Positions 34,194 through 42,671 of a stretch of DNA of 64,000 nucleotides are shown in pieces. Origin of the DNA: Planctomycetota bacterium. GTDB lineage: Bacteria > Planctomycetota > PLA2. A model generated the notes under the pieces. It was not told the DNA's origin. It worked only from the letters and a program-made list of their open reading frames with translations, and did no database searches. Both the position numbers and the translations under genes were made by a program. The stretch is from contig JAJFFH010000050.1 of the NCBI GenBank assembly GCA_021776735.1, positions 147,824-211,823 of the forward strand, read 5' to 3'. How positions within the stretch are numbered: position 1 is the stretch's first letter; the number at the start of each line of letters is the position of its first letter.

Positions 34194-34700
34194 ATGGCAC
34201 CCGACACGAGGAACCACGTCTTGCGAGCGATGCAGCGAGAGATCGGTCTGATCAAGCACATCGCCGCGCAGCTGACCGAGGGGGGATTGGAATACCGGCC
34301 GAGCCCGGCGCAACGCTCGACACTAGAGCTGTTGCGCTACCTTCCGGTCTGTGCAGTCCATGGCGTCCACAGCCTGGTCGCGGACGGCGGCGGCGCCGAT
34401 CCGGCGGTCGCGGAGCTGAAACGTCGCGCGGCGCGCCTTACGCTCTCGGACTTTGCGGAAGCGATGGATGTTCAGGAGGCCGCCCTCGTTCGCGCGATGG
34501 GCCGCATTACCGACGCCAGGCTTGCGGCTCCGGCCGACCTGCCGTGGGGAGGAACGGGAACGATGCTCGACGTGCTGATGGTGTTCGGTCCGCAATGCCT
34601 GTCGGCGTATCGAATGCAGCTGTTCTTGTACGCCAAGGCGGCGGGCAACCCGGCCCTCGACACCACCGACTGCTGGTTCGGTGCGACGGGCGGCGACTGA
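34194..34700 (+). CDS. DinB-superfamily protein (island-borne)
   Basis: 168 aa from ATG 34194, seven bases after GGAG. The four-helix pattern QREIGLIKHIAAQLTEGGLEYRPSPAQRSTLELLRYLPVCAVHG fits DinB-like metal-dependent proteins (DUF1569/DUF1993-like), with SAYRMQLFLYAKAAGNPALDTTDCWFG at the end. It is unrelated in sequence to the other DinB-like gene at 6366-6902. Function unknown. Confidence 0.65.
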   Translation: MAPDTRNHVLRAMQREIGLIKHIAAQLTEGGLEYRPSPAQRSTLELLRYLPVCAVHGVHSLVADGGGADPAVAELKRRAARLTLSDFAEAMDVQEAALVRAMGRITDARLAAPADLPWGGTGTMLDVLMVFGPQCLSAYRMQLFLYAKAAGNPALDTTDCWFGATGGD

Positions 34701-34864
34701 GCATCCACGGCGCCACGAGGACGCCGTCGGCTTCGTGGGCGCCGCCAAAGCGCAGAAGTGCGCCAGGCTGTGTGGACGACTCAAAAGGGTATTGCGCCGC
34801 TCGACCAGCCGCGCAACGTCTGGTTCTTTGGGCGGAGCCGGTGGCAGCGGATAAAGAGCTAGAC

Positions 34865-35023
34865 ATGAAGAGCAAGAAGTTCATCGCCGTCCTGATTCTG
34901 CTGAACGTCGTCGTTTTGATTGGGCAGGTCTGGCCCGAAGGTGCCCCGCCCTTTGCGAGAGCGGCCAACATAGTGTGCCTGGTCGCGACGTTGGCGTTCT
35001 TGGTGAACGAGATTCGATCTTAG
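34865..35023 (+). CDS. Small two-helix membrane protein
   Basis: 52 aa: KKFIAVLILLNVVVLIGQVW (TM1) and ANIVCLVATLAFLVNEI (TM2), separated by a short Pro/Gly loop. The start has AAAGAGCT upstream as a weak ribosome site. Small double-span proteins in mobile islands are sometimes toxins or holin-like, but nothing here proves that. FIAVLILL happens to include the core ATCGCCGTCC (34883-34892), probably by coincidence. Confidence 0.5.
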   Translation: MKSKKFIAVLILLNVVVLIGQVWPEGAPPFARAANIVCLVATLAFLVNEIRS

Positions 35024-35092
35024 CCCGGCATTTCTCATGCCCAGCGATACGCCTCTCGGATGTCACAGGCGCGGATGTGCTAGGGTGGCGCG

Positions 35093-35578
35093 ATGGCTGA
35101 ACACGGCGTTCCTACCCAGGAAGAGATCGCGAACCTGCCCCGGTGGGCGATCGTCGCCTTTGCGGCTCGGTGTGCGGCGCGGGTGCGTCCGCTGCTCGAT
35201 CGTGCGGGTGAGCTAGCGGCTCGCGCTGCCACCGCCGTTTCCGCCGCTGAGAACGCCCACGTCGCCGCCGAAACCGCCAATTCCGACTACGCAGCCTATA
35301 TGGCGGCCGCCAACGACGACACCGCGAGAGCGCGGTCCGCCGACATCGCCTTTGCTGACGCCGCCTACGCCCACAGTGCGGCGGTCGCCTCTGGCGACGC
35401 GAGCGGGTACAGCAATCTTGTCAGGGAGGATTTTGAGGCCTTGGCCCGGGCTGCTCGCGGAGTCCGGCAGCATCCTGCGCCCGAGTCCGTCTTTGGTGCG
35501 ATGTGGCCCGTCGAGGCGCCTGACTGGTGGCCGGACGACGATGCCTCGAGTAACCCGGGGCCGCGCTCCTCGGATTGA
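35093..35578 (+). CDS. Ala-rich helical protein of unknown function
   Basis: 161 aa, no signal peptide. The middle (about 35-105) is a long Ala-rich helix (AGELAARAATAVSAAENAHVAAETANSDY, AMWPVEAPDWWPDDD at the end), with an acidic Trp-rich C-terminal tail. A normal GAT-less start (GCGCGATGGC) and good codon use support it. No family recognised. Confidence 0.5.
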   Translation: MAEHGVPTQEEIANLPRWAIVAFAARCAARVRPLLDRAGELAARAATAVSAAENAHVAAETANSDYAAYMAAANDDTARARSADIAFADAAYAHSAAVASGDASGYSNLVREDFEALARAARGVRQHPAPESVFGAMWPVEAPDWWPDDDASSNPGPRSSD

Positions 35579-35589
35579 CCCGAACGCGA

Positions 35590-35682
35590 TCGGGACGCGA
35601 CGCGGCCCCGGTGGTTTTCTTGTCGGACTTCGCGCGCCTTGAGCACGCTCGTCGGAGTCGGTGCGGGACCGCGCTTACCCAT
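35590..35682 (-). pseudogene. N-terminal remnant of a P27-family phage terminase small subunit
   Basis: The minus-strand start MGKRGPAPTPTSVLKARE is the almost invariant opening of P27-like terminase small subunits. After about 18 residues the reading frame continues into sequence with no terminase character, overlapping the Ala-rich gene on the other strand. In many phages an HNH gene lies directly next to the small terminase gene, and here the HNH gene begins 60 bp away, divergently. Evidence that the island descends from a phage. Confidence 0.65.
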
Positions 35683-35715
35683 GGCGTCCCCATTCTATGC
35701 GGCGCATGGACACAT

Positions 35716-35743
35716 TAACGTGGCTTATCATTCACCCACGTTA
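35716..35743. promoter_or_regulatory. Inverted repeat at the HNH gene start
   Basis: TAACGTGG (35716-35723) and CCACGTTA (35736-35743) form an 8-bp inverted repeat with a 12-nt spacer; the last base is the first base of the HNH ATG. It could be an operator or an mRNA hairpin that covers the start region. The surrounding sequence is more AT-rich than its neighbours. Confidence 0.5.
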
Positions 35744-36081
35744 TGAGACGACGGCCTCGATCACACCGGCCCAAGTTCCTGCCGCCGCCCGGACAGGCGC
35801 GCCGCGAAGGGCACCGGCGCTACAACCGGACCCGGCGCGATCCGGACGCCCAGGCGATCTACGACTCCGCACGGTGGAAGCGCGTCCGGGCACTGAAGAT
35901 CGACGCCGATCCGCTGTGCGAGGTCTGCGAGCGCGAGGGGCGGACCACGCTGGCCGCACAGGTGCACCACGTCGTGAAGGTGCGGGACGAGCCCGGACGG
36001 GCGTACGACATGGCGAACCTGATGAGCGTTTGCAGATCGTGTCACGCACGGATCGAAGACCGCGACGGGTCGGGCGGATGA
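35743..36081 (+). CDS. HNH endonuclease (phage-type)
   Basis: 112 aa. Zinc-knuckle and HNH features are intact: DPLCEVCEREGRTTLAAQVHHVVKVRDEPGRAYDMANLMSVCRSCHARIED, with CxxC, the catalytic VHHVV, Asn in ANLM and the second CxxC. The basic N-terminus (RRRPRSHRPKFLPPPG) is typical of the phage HNH proteins that work with terminase for genome packaging. An inactive copy lies at 32196-32469. Confidence 0.9.
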   Translation: MRRRPRSHRPKFLPPPGQARREGHRRYNRTRRDPDAQAIYDSARWKRVRALKIDADPLCEVCEREGRTTLAAQVHHVVKVRDEPGRAYDMANLMSVCRSCHARIEDRDGSGG

Positions 36082-36154
36082 TTCGCCGCCAAACCTGGCG
36101 AAAAGACCAGCTACCGTGTCGCCTATCGCGTGGATTCGCGCTGTTCGTCGAGAG

Positions 36155-36715
36155 CTATGCCCGGCGCGACGCTTCTCGATCCACGACGAGACTGTACAAG
36201 GCAACATCGTGCAACTGGTTGCCGACGACGTGCGCTGAGCGGAGCAGCCCCTCCTGTTGAAAGCCCAACGCCTCCGGTATTCGACGCGACCTCGTGTTCG
36301 CGGTGGCGCACCGAATCTCGAAGCGACGGAGCCCGTAGCGGCCCGGCAAGTGCTCGATGAGCGCAGCAACCGCCGCTCGGGCCAGCCCTCGCCCTGCCGC
36401 ATCTTGAGCGAGCCAGTACGCGACTTCACAGCACCGATCGGGTGGACTCGCGTTGATGACGTTCACGCCCCCAACAAGCCCAACGCCGTCCATGATGCCC
36501 CATCTCTGCGGAGGCACGTCTGCTCCCGCTACTGCGTTGGAATGCTCGAGGAATGCGCGTGTGGCCGCCTCCGTGTCTAGCTGGTCAGGCCATCGCATCC
36601 AGCGGCAGATATGTGCGCGATTCCGATTCACCGTCTCCAGCAAGCTGGCGGCGTCGGCTGCGAGCAAGGGACGAAGGGTGACTTGGGCCCTGAGGCTGAT
36701 TCTGTCGCCATCCAC
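36155..36715 (-). CDS. GNAT N-acetyltransferase (RimJ/RimL-like)
   Basis: 186 aa. RimJ/RimL/SpeG-type GNAT: VTLRPLLAADAASLLETVNRNRAHICRWMRW near the start, VGGVNVINASPPDRCCEVAYWLAQDAAGRGLARAAV carrying the acetyl-CoA loop (Q/RxxGxA, here AAGRGLA) and NTRSRRIPEALGFQQEGLLR. It would acetylate an amino group of a ribosomal protein or small molecule. Island cargo; the stop lies about 75 bp from the HNH gene on the opposite strand. Confidence 0.85.
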   Translation of the reverse strand: MDGDRISLRAQVTLRPLLAADAASLLETVNRNRAHICRWMRWPDQLDTEAATRAFLEHSNAVAGADVPPQRWGIMDGVGLVGGVNVINASPPDRCCEVAYWLAQDAAGRGLARAAVAALIEHLPGRYGLRRFEIRCATANTRSRRIPEALGFQQEGLLRSAHVVGNQLHDVALYSLVVDREASRRA

Positions 36716-37448
36716 GTCAGCAGCCTATCAAGGCGGCCCCAGTGAGGGGCACTGCGAAAACCCGGCAAAAAAAACTCCAACCACCAGGGTCGCTGTAGCG
36801 ACTTGGGGAAGTGCAGGTTCGGAGACCCCCCCCGGCGGCACGTCATCCAAGCCAAGACCTGCACCAACTCGTGCAAAGCGGTGGAAATGGAGGCGTTCCC
36901 ACTCACCTCCAGAAAGCTGGCAGGCCCGCAATAGGGCCTCGAAGTCACGGCGCCCATTTCATAGAGTGCCCGGCGGCCGGGGGTCAAAGCGAAGCGCTTC
37001 GTCCTTTCTACAACTTCCACCTATTGAGGGGGCGCCAGTGACACCTAGCGTTCCCGGCGTGACGCCGCCCCCGGCCTCTTGATTTGGACAAGTCCGCCGG
37101 ACAATCTTCAAACACGACATTTCGGCGCGGGGTCCGCCAAAAAAGAAAAAAGACGGTGATGTGGCCTCGCTGCGCAAAGACCGCGATGTCCGCGTCCATG
37201 ACGAGTGTCCTCTTTTGGAGGTTGGGGAGATTTTGGAGGTCTCTACTCACCTCCACAAATGTGGCAAGGGGCCTTGTGCCAAATTTGTGGTGACGGGTAG
37301 AAACCTCCGTAACCTCCAAAACCTCCCCATTTTTTTGGAGGTTTTGGAGGTTGGGCGGGTTTTCAGCATGCCTGTTCACGCGCGGGCGCTGTAGAGCCGT
37401 GGTGTTGGAGAGGATGCGACCCGTCCCTCCGGCCAGAAGCGCTCGGTT
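36716..37448. repeat. 733-bp non-coding stretch with iterated GGAGGTT and a 16-bp hairpin
   Basis: No credible gene. Units of CCTCCAAA / TTTGGAGG recur between about 37205 and 37352, and the arms AACCTCCAAAACCTCC (37311-37326) and its exact inverse (37337-37352) form a 16-bp stem with a 10-nt T-rich loop. The same sense sequence would read as Pro-Pro-Lys repeats, as found in decayed phage primase/helicase genes, so this may be primase debris. Earlier parts (36720-37080) hold short GC-rich blocks with no pattern. Confidence 0.6.
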
Positions 37449-38417
37449 CTAGCTGTACGGATTCTTGGAAACCCGTTCGGTCTCTGGCCGTCCATTGAGC
37501 CAAGCAAGCCGCGTTCGTTGGAGCGGCGCCGAGAGATCAACGATCGGCGGGAGGTAGCGCGGCTTCAAGATCGTCTTGCCGACGACGTCATCCGTGACGT
37601 CGGGTGCTGACGTGACCGCCGCGACGACGCGGCTGCCGATGGTGGCCAGTTTCGCGACCCAGTCCCGACGGGCAAGGGCTCGCACGAGATTGCCCATCCT
37701 CTTGGAGCTGCGCTTGAGAAGGCCAGGTACTCCGAGTCCCACCGTCTCTCTAGAGAGGGCGGCGTACTCCGCATCCCTCACGAACTTGTCAAACTGGCGC
37801 ATCATCTCCACCTCGCAGCCCGGAATCAGACCCAATTCGGGTACTTCGACGGTGCGATAGCTGTTCACAACCGCTCGAAGCTCTGCGATCACAATGCGAG
37901 CACGTGCCCGGTGCACCAAGCTGCCTAGGGCCTCCAGCCGTTCTTTCATCCCGACAAGATCAAGCTGGATTTGCAGTTGATATTCGATGCCGAGAATAAG
38001 CGTATACAGGTCGAACCAGAGCTTCCACGTCCATTTGAATGTCTCCTCCGCGACGACGTCATCGAAGTGGGGCTCGAACCGCATGCCAGCAAAGGGGGGG
38101 CGGGTGAATTCGATGCCCCGGTCCTCGAGCACCGGTGCCAGGATGGCGCTAACCTTGCGTTCGATGCGCCAGTCCCCGTTGACGAGATCGACTCTCTGAG
38201 CGGCTAGGCGGTCCGCTCCTTCCATATTCCTGCCGGCCAACGAGTCCTTCGGCATCACTATCCGGGTCGCGCCGAGCGGTACGAGTACCGCGACAAGATG
38301 CTCCACGGCATGGGAGTCGGACACGCACGCGCTGAAGTACCCGCCCCCGGGTGTCGGTCCGTGGACCATTCTCATCAGGTCCTCAACCAAGACGCGGCTG
38401 ATTTGCGCTTTAGACAT
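37449..38417 (-). CDS. Unknown cytosolic protein, island-borne
   Basis: 322 aa, no signal or TM segment. Begins SKAQISRVLVEDLMRMVHGPTPGGGYFSACVSD, followed by HAVEHLVAVLVPLGATRIVMPKDSLAGRNMEGADRLAAQRV and long amphipathic helices (WKLWFDLYTLILGIEYQLQIQLDLVGMKERL). Codon use and composition (slightly lower GC) differ from core genes, consistent with transfer. I cannot assign a family; the Gly-rich start recalls enzymes but no catalytic motif is seen. Confidence 0.6.
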   Translation of the reverse strand: MSKAQISRVLVEDLMRMVHGPTPGGGYFSACVSDSHAVEHLVAVLVPLGATRIVMPKDSLAGRNMEGADRLAAQRVDLVNGDWRIERKVSAILAPVLEDRGIEFTRPPFAGMRFEPHFDDVVAEETFKWTWKLWFDLYTLILGIEYQLQIQLDLVGMKERLEALGSLVHRARARIVIAELRAVVNSYRTVEVPELGLIPGCEVEMMRQFDKFVRDAEYAALSRETVGLGVPGLLKRSSKRMGNLVRALARRDWVAKLATIGSRVVAAVTSAPDVTDDVVGKTILKPRYLPPIVDLSAPLQRTRLAWLNGRPETERVSKNPYS

Positions 38418-38766
38418 GGTGGTGATCTCCGCTACTCGATCTTAACCGGACTCATTCGCGGCCCTCCCTGGTAGGCGCGCGACGAACCGACACCCCGGGA
38501 ACGGCCGGGACGATGTTGGGACGGTATTGGGACGTTACTTTGGGTGGGTATCGTCCCGCCGGAAGTGCGACCGTCAGCGGCTTTCAGGACGCTGGGACGA
38601 TCGGGACGATATCTCCGCTCTTCCTTAGGGGAAGTGAAGAGAGAAACAGGCACTACCGGCCAACGTCCGCGCGCCCGTGTGCCGGTCCCGTTTTTACCCC
38701 CGTTTTTACCCCCGAGGGTGTCCGGGCCTGTCCTCGCGTGTCCGCAGGTGACCGAAGCCAAAAAGA

Positions 38767-38809
38767 GAAAACCCCGATGCCCAGCTGGAAATCGGCTGAA
38801 CATCGGGGT
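38767..38809 (-). terminator. tmRNA-proximal intrinsic terminator
   Basis: Minus strand: ACCCCGATG (38809-38801) pairs with CATCGGGGT (38779-38771) and is followed by TTTTCTC. It starts seven bases after the CCA end of tmRNA and is well placed to end its transcription. Almost the same hairpin lies beyond the distal attachment copy (33505-33547). Confidence 0.75.
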
Positions 38810-38814
38810 CGTGG

Positions 38815-39162
<348 letters not shown>

Positions 39163-39335
39163 ATCGTTTTGGACTATGGATTACTTTTCAAACAGCGGTC
39201 TTCGCCGGGAGTATAACCGCCACGTCGTTGAGCGGTTCGCCTCCTCCGGGCGTGTCTCGGACACATCGCCGTCCCGCCGTCGCTCCTGCGGAGCTATGGC
39301 GGGCAAGCCTCCCGCGGAAACGCGCGTCGACCTGA

Positions 39336-40496
39336 CTACAGGTGCCGCTCGGGCTGGTCTTCCGCAATGAACCGCGGGCGATAGATCGGCACCCCCTTGC
39401 CACCACGGAGGTGCAGGCGCTCGTCGATGATCTGGGCGGCGATGCCCACGACGCGCGACCAGCCGAACAAGACGGTGTAGAACTCCGGATCCGTAAGGCC
39501 GGCGGCCTGGAGCAGGGTGCCAGAGATCGCATCCACGTTCGGATACGGGTTGGAAATCTTGGGGATTTCCTTGAGCACCTTGGGCACGACCTGGCGCAGC
39601 GTGAGTGCTGTCTTGACCAGCGGGTCGTCCGCGAAGTGCTCCTCGGCGAACGCGTACTGGACGCGCGCGCGCGGATCCTCGGCGCGCAGCACCGCGTGCC
39701 CGAAGCCGAAGATCTTGCCGCCGCTCTCGAGTTGCTTGCGCACAAACGCCTCGACATCGGCGGGGTCGTCGCTGCCCACCTGGCGCACGAACTTCAGGCA
39801 CTCCTGGTTCGCGCGACCGTGAAGCGGGCCATACAGCGCCGCCATCGCGCCGGTCATCGAGGCGTACATGTCGGCGTGGCCGGACGCGATCGCCTTGCCG
39901 GTGAACGTCGACAGGTTGCCCCCGCCGTGATCCATGTGCAGCACATGAAACAGGTGCAGCAGCTCGCCGAGTTGCGGATGTGCGCCGGGCGCACCGAGCA
40001 TGTGCGCGAAGTTCGGGCCGTAGGGCAGGTCCTCGTGCGGCGCGATGGGCTCGCCCCATCCGGACCGAATGCGAAAGATCGCGGCGGCAACCCCATTGAC
40101 GCGCGCAATCAGGTTGAGTCCGTCCTCAACCCAATCCCCGGTCTTGCCGGTCATGCCCAGCGCGAGCAGGCCGGTCATGAACCACTCCATGGGATGGCCG
40201 TCGCGCGTCAGCGCCTTGAGCAGCTCGAACACGTCGCCCGGAATGCGACCACGCCGGCGCAGATCGTCCGAAAACGCTTGCGCTTCGGCGTCGTCGGCCG
40301 GCAGGCGCTTGTGCACCAGCAGATGGATGACGCTCTCGGAAGGCAACGTCGCCATCTCCGCGACCGGATAGCCGCAGTACGAAACGCCCTTCTCCTTATC
40401 GACGGCGCTTGTCCGGGCCGTGCCGACGGGATAGCCCCGCAATCCGGTGTTCAGGTGACTTTGGCGGATTTCCAGGAGCGTGGGATCGTCGGTCAT
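39336..40496 (-). CDS. gltA: Citrate synthase
   Basis: 386 aa from ATG 40496; 8 more residues are possible from an upstream codon. Catalytic pattern: His in LHMDHGGGNLSTFTGK (about 194-209), His in YGPLHGRANQECL and Asp in NVDAISGTLL; KIFGFGHAVLRAEDPRA is the usual CoA/citrate segment. It condenses acetyl-CoA and oxaloacetate in the TCA cycle. GHAD in the N-terminal domain is replaced by HMDHGG, typical of the divergent bacterial citrate synthases; methylcitrate synthase is a less likely alternative. Confidence 0.92.
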   Translation of the reverse strand: MTDDPTLLEIRQSHLNTGLRGYPVGTARTSAVDKEKGVSYCGYPVAEMATLPSESVIHLLVHKRLPADDAEAQAFSDDLRRRGRIPGDVFELLKALTRDGHPMEWFMTGLLALGMTGKTGDWVEDGLNLIARVNGVAAAIFRIRSGWGEPIAPHEDLPYGPNFAHMLGAPGAHPQLGELLHLFHVLHMDHGGGNLSTFTGKAIASGHADMYASMTGAMAALYGPLHGRANQECLKFVRQVGSDDPADVEAFVRKQLESGGKIFGFGHAVLRAEDPRARVQYAFAEEHFADDPLVKTALTLRQVVPKVLKEIPKISNPYPNVDAISGTLLQAAGLTDPEFYTVLFGWSRVVGIAAQIIDERLHLRGGKGVPIYRPRFIAEDQPERHL

Positions 40497-40609
40497 TTTC
40501 ACAGCCGAGACTAAGGCCACGCCGTAACCCAGTCAATGTTCCCAAGCCAAACGACGCGGGCCGTACGTCGTGGAACAATCCATGAAAAAGGCAAACGGAC
40601 GGCGATGTC

Positions 40610-41857
40610 TCACTTGTCGAGTCCGCCGCTGGCGGCCGCTTTCAGTTTTTCCTGCTCCTTGACCGTGCGTTGCGCCATTTGCCGCACCCAGTCCTGCTTG
40701 GCGGTCGAGGCGATTTCACGCAACGCCTCGTGCGAAGAGGGTGTATTGGCGCGCGCCAGTCCGCGCATCACGCCCCAGAGGTTGTACGAGTTCGGGTTTG
40801 CCTTGAACCGGTCCCGCACCATTTGGATGACCCCGTCGGAGGACCGCTCGCGCAAAAAAGACCCGGCTGCGTTGAAAAACGAGTCGTCGTCCTCCAGTCC
40901 GCGAAGGTGCCCTTCCGCCGCCGCGACCGCCTCCTGCGTGCCGATCGCCGCCAGGGCGCCGATTTCGCCGCGACCCGCCTCGCCCGGCTTGGCGCGCAAC
41001 TGCGCCAGCAGCGGACCGACCGCGCGCTCGTCGCCGATACGACCAAGTGCCTTGATCGCCCGGTAGTGCATTTTTTTCTGACTCGGATCCTTGAGCATGG
41101 CGAGCAGGCCATCGACCGCGGACTTTTCCTTCAAGAGCCCCATCGCCTCGATCAGCATCCGGGTTTGCTCACCGCCGCCGCCGAACAGGCCGCCCCCCGC
41201 CCCCGCCGTGAACGCCTTCAGCAATTCCGGCCCGAAACTCTCGGCACCCGGCACGCGGTTGACGGACAAAAACATCGCCGCTCCCATCGCGCCGGTGCGC
41301 AACATGGCCGGGACGTTCTCGTCGGTCAGCAGATAGCCCACGTAGCCGACGAGCTTTTTTTCGTGGCGCAGGACCATCTTGAACGCCGGCACCACACGCG
41401 GGAGGAACTCGTTCTCCTCGTTCCAGGTGCGCGCGGCGACCTTGCCGATGAAGCGTTCGATCACCCGCGTGAGCCGCGGGTAGGCCGACGGTCCCTTGCG
41501 CAGGAGCGATTCGATGAGCGCGATCAGGCGGTCGAGGTCGTTGGTCCGGTCAAACTCCTCGAAGAGCGCGTCGATCTCCTCGTCGGTCTCGGGGATCTTG
41601 ATGTCGCCAAACTTGGCTAAGGCCTCTTCCGCTCCGTCACCGCGGGCGGCAAGCTGTCCCTGAAGATCGCGGATGCGCTGAAGCAGCGCCTCGACATCGA
41701 CCGATCCGTCGTCTTTTCGAGCGGGCAGATTCCTCCCGCCACCGGTCCCGACCTCGCGGCCCCGCCGCGGTGTCGCGGAATCGTCTTCCAGCACAAATTT
41801 CTGAACCGCAAACCCGGCCAGGCCACCGACAAGCAGCCCAATAAGAAGCAATCGCAT
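40610..41857 (-). CDS. Membrane-anchored HEAT-repeat protein
   Basis: 415 aa. An N-terminal anchor (MRLLLIGLLVGGLAGFAVQKF) precedes a coiled-coil-like segment (VEALLQRIRDLQGQLAARG) and HEAT-like helices (EQTRMLIEAMGLLKEKSAVDGLLAMLKD, YRAIKALGRIGDERAVGPLLAQL, GRGEIGALAAIGTQEAVAAAEGHL). It likely scaffolds proteins outside the cytoplasm. A dispersed repeat lies 3-13 bp after its stop (40597-40606). FTAGAGGGLFGGGG is encoded by a C-rich tract (41190-41205). Confidence 0.75.
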   Translation of the reverse strand: MRLLLIGLLVGGLAGFAVQKFVLEDDSATPRRGREVGTGGGRNLPARKDDGSVDVEALLQRIRDLQGQLAARGDGAEEALAKFGDIKIPETDEEIDALFEEFDRTNDLDRLIALIESLLRKGPSAYPRLTRVIERFIGKVAARTWNEENEFLPRVVPAFKMVLRHEKKLVGYVGYLLTDENVPAMLRTGAMGAAMFLSVNRVPGAESFGPELLKAFTAGAGGGLFGGGGEQTRMLIEAMGLLKEKSAVDGLLAMLKDPSQKKMHYRAIKALGRIGDERAVGPLLAQLRAKPGEAGRGEIGALAAIGTQEAVAAAEGHLRGLEDDDSFFNAAGSFLRERSSDGVIQMVRDRFKANPNSYNLWGVMRGLARANTPSSHEALREIASTAKQDWVRQMAQRTVKEQEKLKAAASGGLDK

Positions 41858-41945
41858 GCGCCCAGTATAGGCCCGCCCCGGACCCGAGGCTCATGCTCAT
41901 GGCTCATACATGTCGAGCCCGGGCCGAAGGCCCGCAGGCGAAGAA

Positions 41946-42671
41946 CTAACGAAAATCCGCCAAGCGGATTCTCGCCGGACGGAAACGCAGCGCGTCCGCG
42001 GCAACCAACCTGTAGCGCACGCCCCGGTGCTCTCCCTCGACCGCCACGCGCTGGTTCGGGCCGTGCAGGTGGCCGTACACGCAAAGGCGCACCCCCGCGG
42101 CCTCCAGCAGCGGTACGAAATCGGTTTCGGTGAGGCCGTTCGCGTCGGGGTCGCGGTAGAGCGGCGGGTAGTGCATCATCGCGATGAGCGTTTCGAACCG
42201 GTCGCCGGCGGCCTTGATCGAGAGCTCCATGCGTTGCAGCTCGCGCGCGTAGATCTTTTCGTCCGCTTCCTTCGACTTGGGAAAGCTCGGCGGGATCCAG
42301 CCTCGCGTGCCCACGATGCCGATGCCGTCCCCGGCGTCGTATGAGTCGTATTGCAGGAGCCGCAGCGACGGGGGCAAGACCCTCTCGACCTTGCCGCGGC
42401 TCGTCCACCAATAGTCGTGGTTGCCCTTGAGCAGCAGCTTGGTACCCGGCAGTCGGTCGAGGTACTCGAGGTCGGGCAGCGCGTCCTCGAGCTTCATCGC
42501 CCACGAGATATCACCGGGCACGAGCACGAGGTCGTCGGCGCCGACGGTCTCCTGCCACGCCTCCGCCAGACGATCGGCGTGGTTGGTCCACTTCGCACCG
42601 AACACATCCATCGGCTTGTCGACGTTCTCGCCAAGCGAGAGGTGGGTGTCGGCCAGTGCAAACAGACTCAT
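41946..42671 (-). CDS. Metallophosphoesterase (calcineurin-like)
   Basis: 241 aa. Dimetal phosphoesterase motifs: FALADTHLS (DxH), LVPGDISW (GD), LLLKGNHDYWW (GNHD), IAMMHYPP and VYGHLHGPN (GHxH). This is the YkuE-like/UPF0046 type with a short cap insertion (EADEKIYARELQRMELSI). Substrate unknown. ATG 42671 overlaps the upstream gene by 4 bp. The last codons (RIRLADFR) overlap a palindrome CGAAAATCCGC/GCGGATTCTCG (41951-41975). Confidence 0.9.
   Translation of the reverse strand: MSLFALADTHLSLGENVDKPMDVFGAKWTNHADRLAEAWQETVGADDLVLVPGDISWAMKLEDALPDLEYLDRLPGTKLLLKGNHDYWWTSRGKVERVLPPSLRLLQYDSYDAGDGIGIVGTRGWIPPSFPKSKEADEKIYARELQRMELSIKAAGDRFETLIAMMHYPPLYRDPDANGLTETDFVPLLEAAGVRLCVYGHLHGPNQRVAVEGEHRGVRYRLVAADALRFRPARIRLADFR

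Noticed and set aside
34883..34892. Copy of the dispersed core in the small membrane protein
   Set aside because: Counted in the list, but its flanks match none of the three tails, so it is probably a chance occurrence.
35421..35693. Alternative minus-strand frame through the terminase remnant
   Set aside because: Low-complexity Arg/Pro/Ser sequence antisense to the Ala-rich gene; only the MGKRGPAP... start has family character.
37008..37379. 123-codon minus-strand ORF
   Set aside because: Consists largely of the iterated GGAGGTT sequence, with no domain and no ribosome site; treated as repeat or primase debris.
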